Both the position numbers and the translations under genes were made by a program. The notes beneath the pieces were generated by a model. It saw nothing but the letters and a program-made list of their open reading frames with translations. It had not been told where the DNA came from and did no database searches. DNA of 6,741 nt from Nitrospirota bacterium (GTDB taxonomy: Bacteria > Nitrospirota > Thermodesulfovibrionia > Thermodesulfovibrionales > JdFR-88): positions 1 to 6,741 of the forward strand of contig JAKAGP010000075.1 in the NCBI GenBank assembly GCA_021825785.1, written 5' to 3'. This document shows, in pieces, positions 6,412 through 6,741 of this stretch; the first letter of the stretch is position 1; each line of letters begins with the position of its first letter.

Positions 6412-6741
6412 ATGGACAAGAGAATACCGGCCAGGCAAAATTCTGTATCAGGGCAGTCTTTTGATGGGAAGAGGCAAAAGTGGAATTGGCAGTATGCCAG
6501 CCAGTTTTTTTATACTAAAAAGGTTATGTTTGCTTCTGGCATCAGGAAAGCCTGCCGCAAGGGATCTTTACGCCATGCAAAAACGGCAAGTTGCTGTTTT
6601 TTCGTTTTTTTTGCTATTTTTACCGTTTTCCTTTTACCGGGCGGCGCAGCACAGGCCAAAGAGGTAAATTGCCCAAAAGGAGAAATGCACGGGGGTGCCC
6701 AGCAGCCCCAGCGGATAATCGGCTTCTGGCTTACCCAGAAA
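6412..6741 (+). CDS. Divergent exported protein, probable DUF2147 start, N-terminal 110 residues only (continues past the right edge)
   Basis: The frame is open from an ATG at 6412 (in-frame TAG at 6397) to the window end, so the C-terminus is missing. A signal-peptide-like stretch is clear: Lys57, a hydrophobic core CCFFVFFAIFTVFLLPGG (61-78), then Ala-Ala-Gln-Ala with likely cleavage before Lys83. The mature start ends with RIIGFWLTQK (101-110), which resembles the opening Ile-x-Gly-x-Trp-x-Thr of DUF2147, a small exported domain of unknown function in Gram-negative bacteria. From 6412 the region before the hydrophobic core would be about 60 residues, far longer than usual. The internal ATG at 6526 (residue 39) gives a more normal peptide, but neither start has a good ribosome site. 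Transcription is divergent from the cellulose operon, so no functional link is implied. The coding frame is fairly secure, the start is poor and the DUF2147 call is tentative. Confidence 0.6.
   Translation, partial: MDKRIPARQNSVSGQSFDGKRQKWNWQYASQFFYTKKVMFASGIRKACRKGSLRHAKTASCCFFVFFAIFTVFLLPGGAAQAKEVNCPKGEMHGGAQQPQRIIGFWLTQK
6579..6601. other. Hairpin with A-tract and T-tract flanks inside the divergent ORF
   Basis: AAAAACGGCA (6579-6588) pairs with TGCTGTTTTT (6592-6601) across a 3-base loop, with one G-T wobble. The shape resembles a bidirectional intrinsic terminator, but the GC core is only 4 pairs and it lies within codons for the signal peptide. It is probably a by-product of Lys and Phe codons. 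Confidence 0.2.

Noticed and set aside
6412..6602. Possible c-di-GMP (GEMM-type) riboswitch before the divergent gene
   Set aside because: Some GGCAAAA-like words occur, but the conserved GEMM core and paired stems could not be assembled.
6386..6667. A closed 93-residue plus-strand ORF from a TTG
   Set aside because: It overlaps the frame starting at 6412, which has a better signal peptide with an Ala-x-Ala site, a DUF2147-like start, and stays open to the edge. The 93-residue frame ends in basic sequence with no recognisable domain.
1..6741. CRISPR arrays, tRNA or rRNA genes, insertion sequences
   Set aside because: No regularly spaced repeats, cloverleaf-like sequence, transposase motifs or terminal inverted repeats were seen on either strand.

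Overview
This window is a cellulose-synthesis (bcs) locus from a Gram-negative bacterium. Three overlapping minus-strand genes read right to left: bcsA, the inner-membrane cellulose synthase with a c-di-GMP-binding PilZ domain; bcsB, its membrane-anchored periplasmic partner; and bcsZ, a periplasmic family-8 glycoside hydrolase (endoglucanase type). After a 97-base gap a fourth minus-strand gene starts with a strong ribosome binding site and a signal peptide, and it runs off the left edge. The periplasmic proteins with signal peptides show that the host has two membranes. Moderate GC and the protein style fit a proteobacterium or a Desulfobacterota-like lineage, but nothing here fixes the taxon.

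Layout: 1-240 (minus) is the N-terminal part of an unrecognised exported protein. 241-337 is a short gap holding its ribosome binding site. 338-1378 is bcsZ, 1365-3599 bcsB and 3566-6181 bcsA. The overlaps are 14 bases (bcsB/bcsZ) and 34 bases (bcsA/bcsB), so the genes are very probably co-transcribed and translationally coupled. 6182-6411 is an AT-rich divergent intergenic region with a plausible sigma-70 promoter for the bcs operon, overlapped by three TGCCA half-sites. 6412-6741 (plus) is the open N-terminal part of a divergent exported protein whose first mature residues resemble the start of a DUF2147 domain.

How they would work together: BcsA polymerises UDP-glucose into beta-1,4-glucan and moves the chain across the inner membrane when c-di-GMP occupies its PilZ domain. 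BcsB receives the chain in the periplasm. BcsZ would trim or edit stray glucan. No BcsC-type TPR/outer-membrane porin is visible inside the window.

The core machinery is a known system. The points worth a second look are these: the Asp expected as BcsZ catalytic base is Gly; an approximately 75-residue insertion splits the BcsA PilZ barrel; a smaller insertion sits in the glycosyltransferase domain; the gene after bcsZ is unrecognised; and the bcsA upstream region has an unusual arrangement of inverted repeats plus a nine-codon leader ORF.
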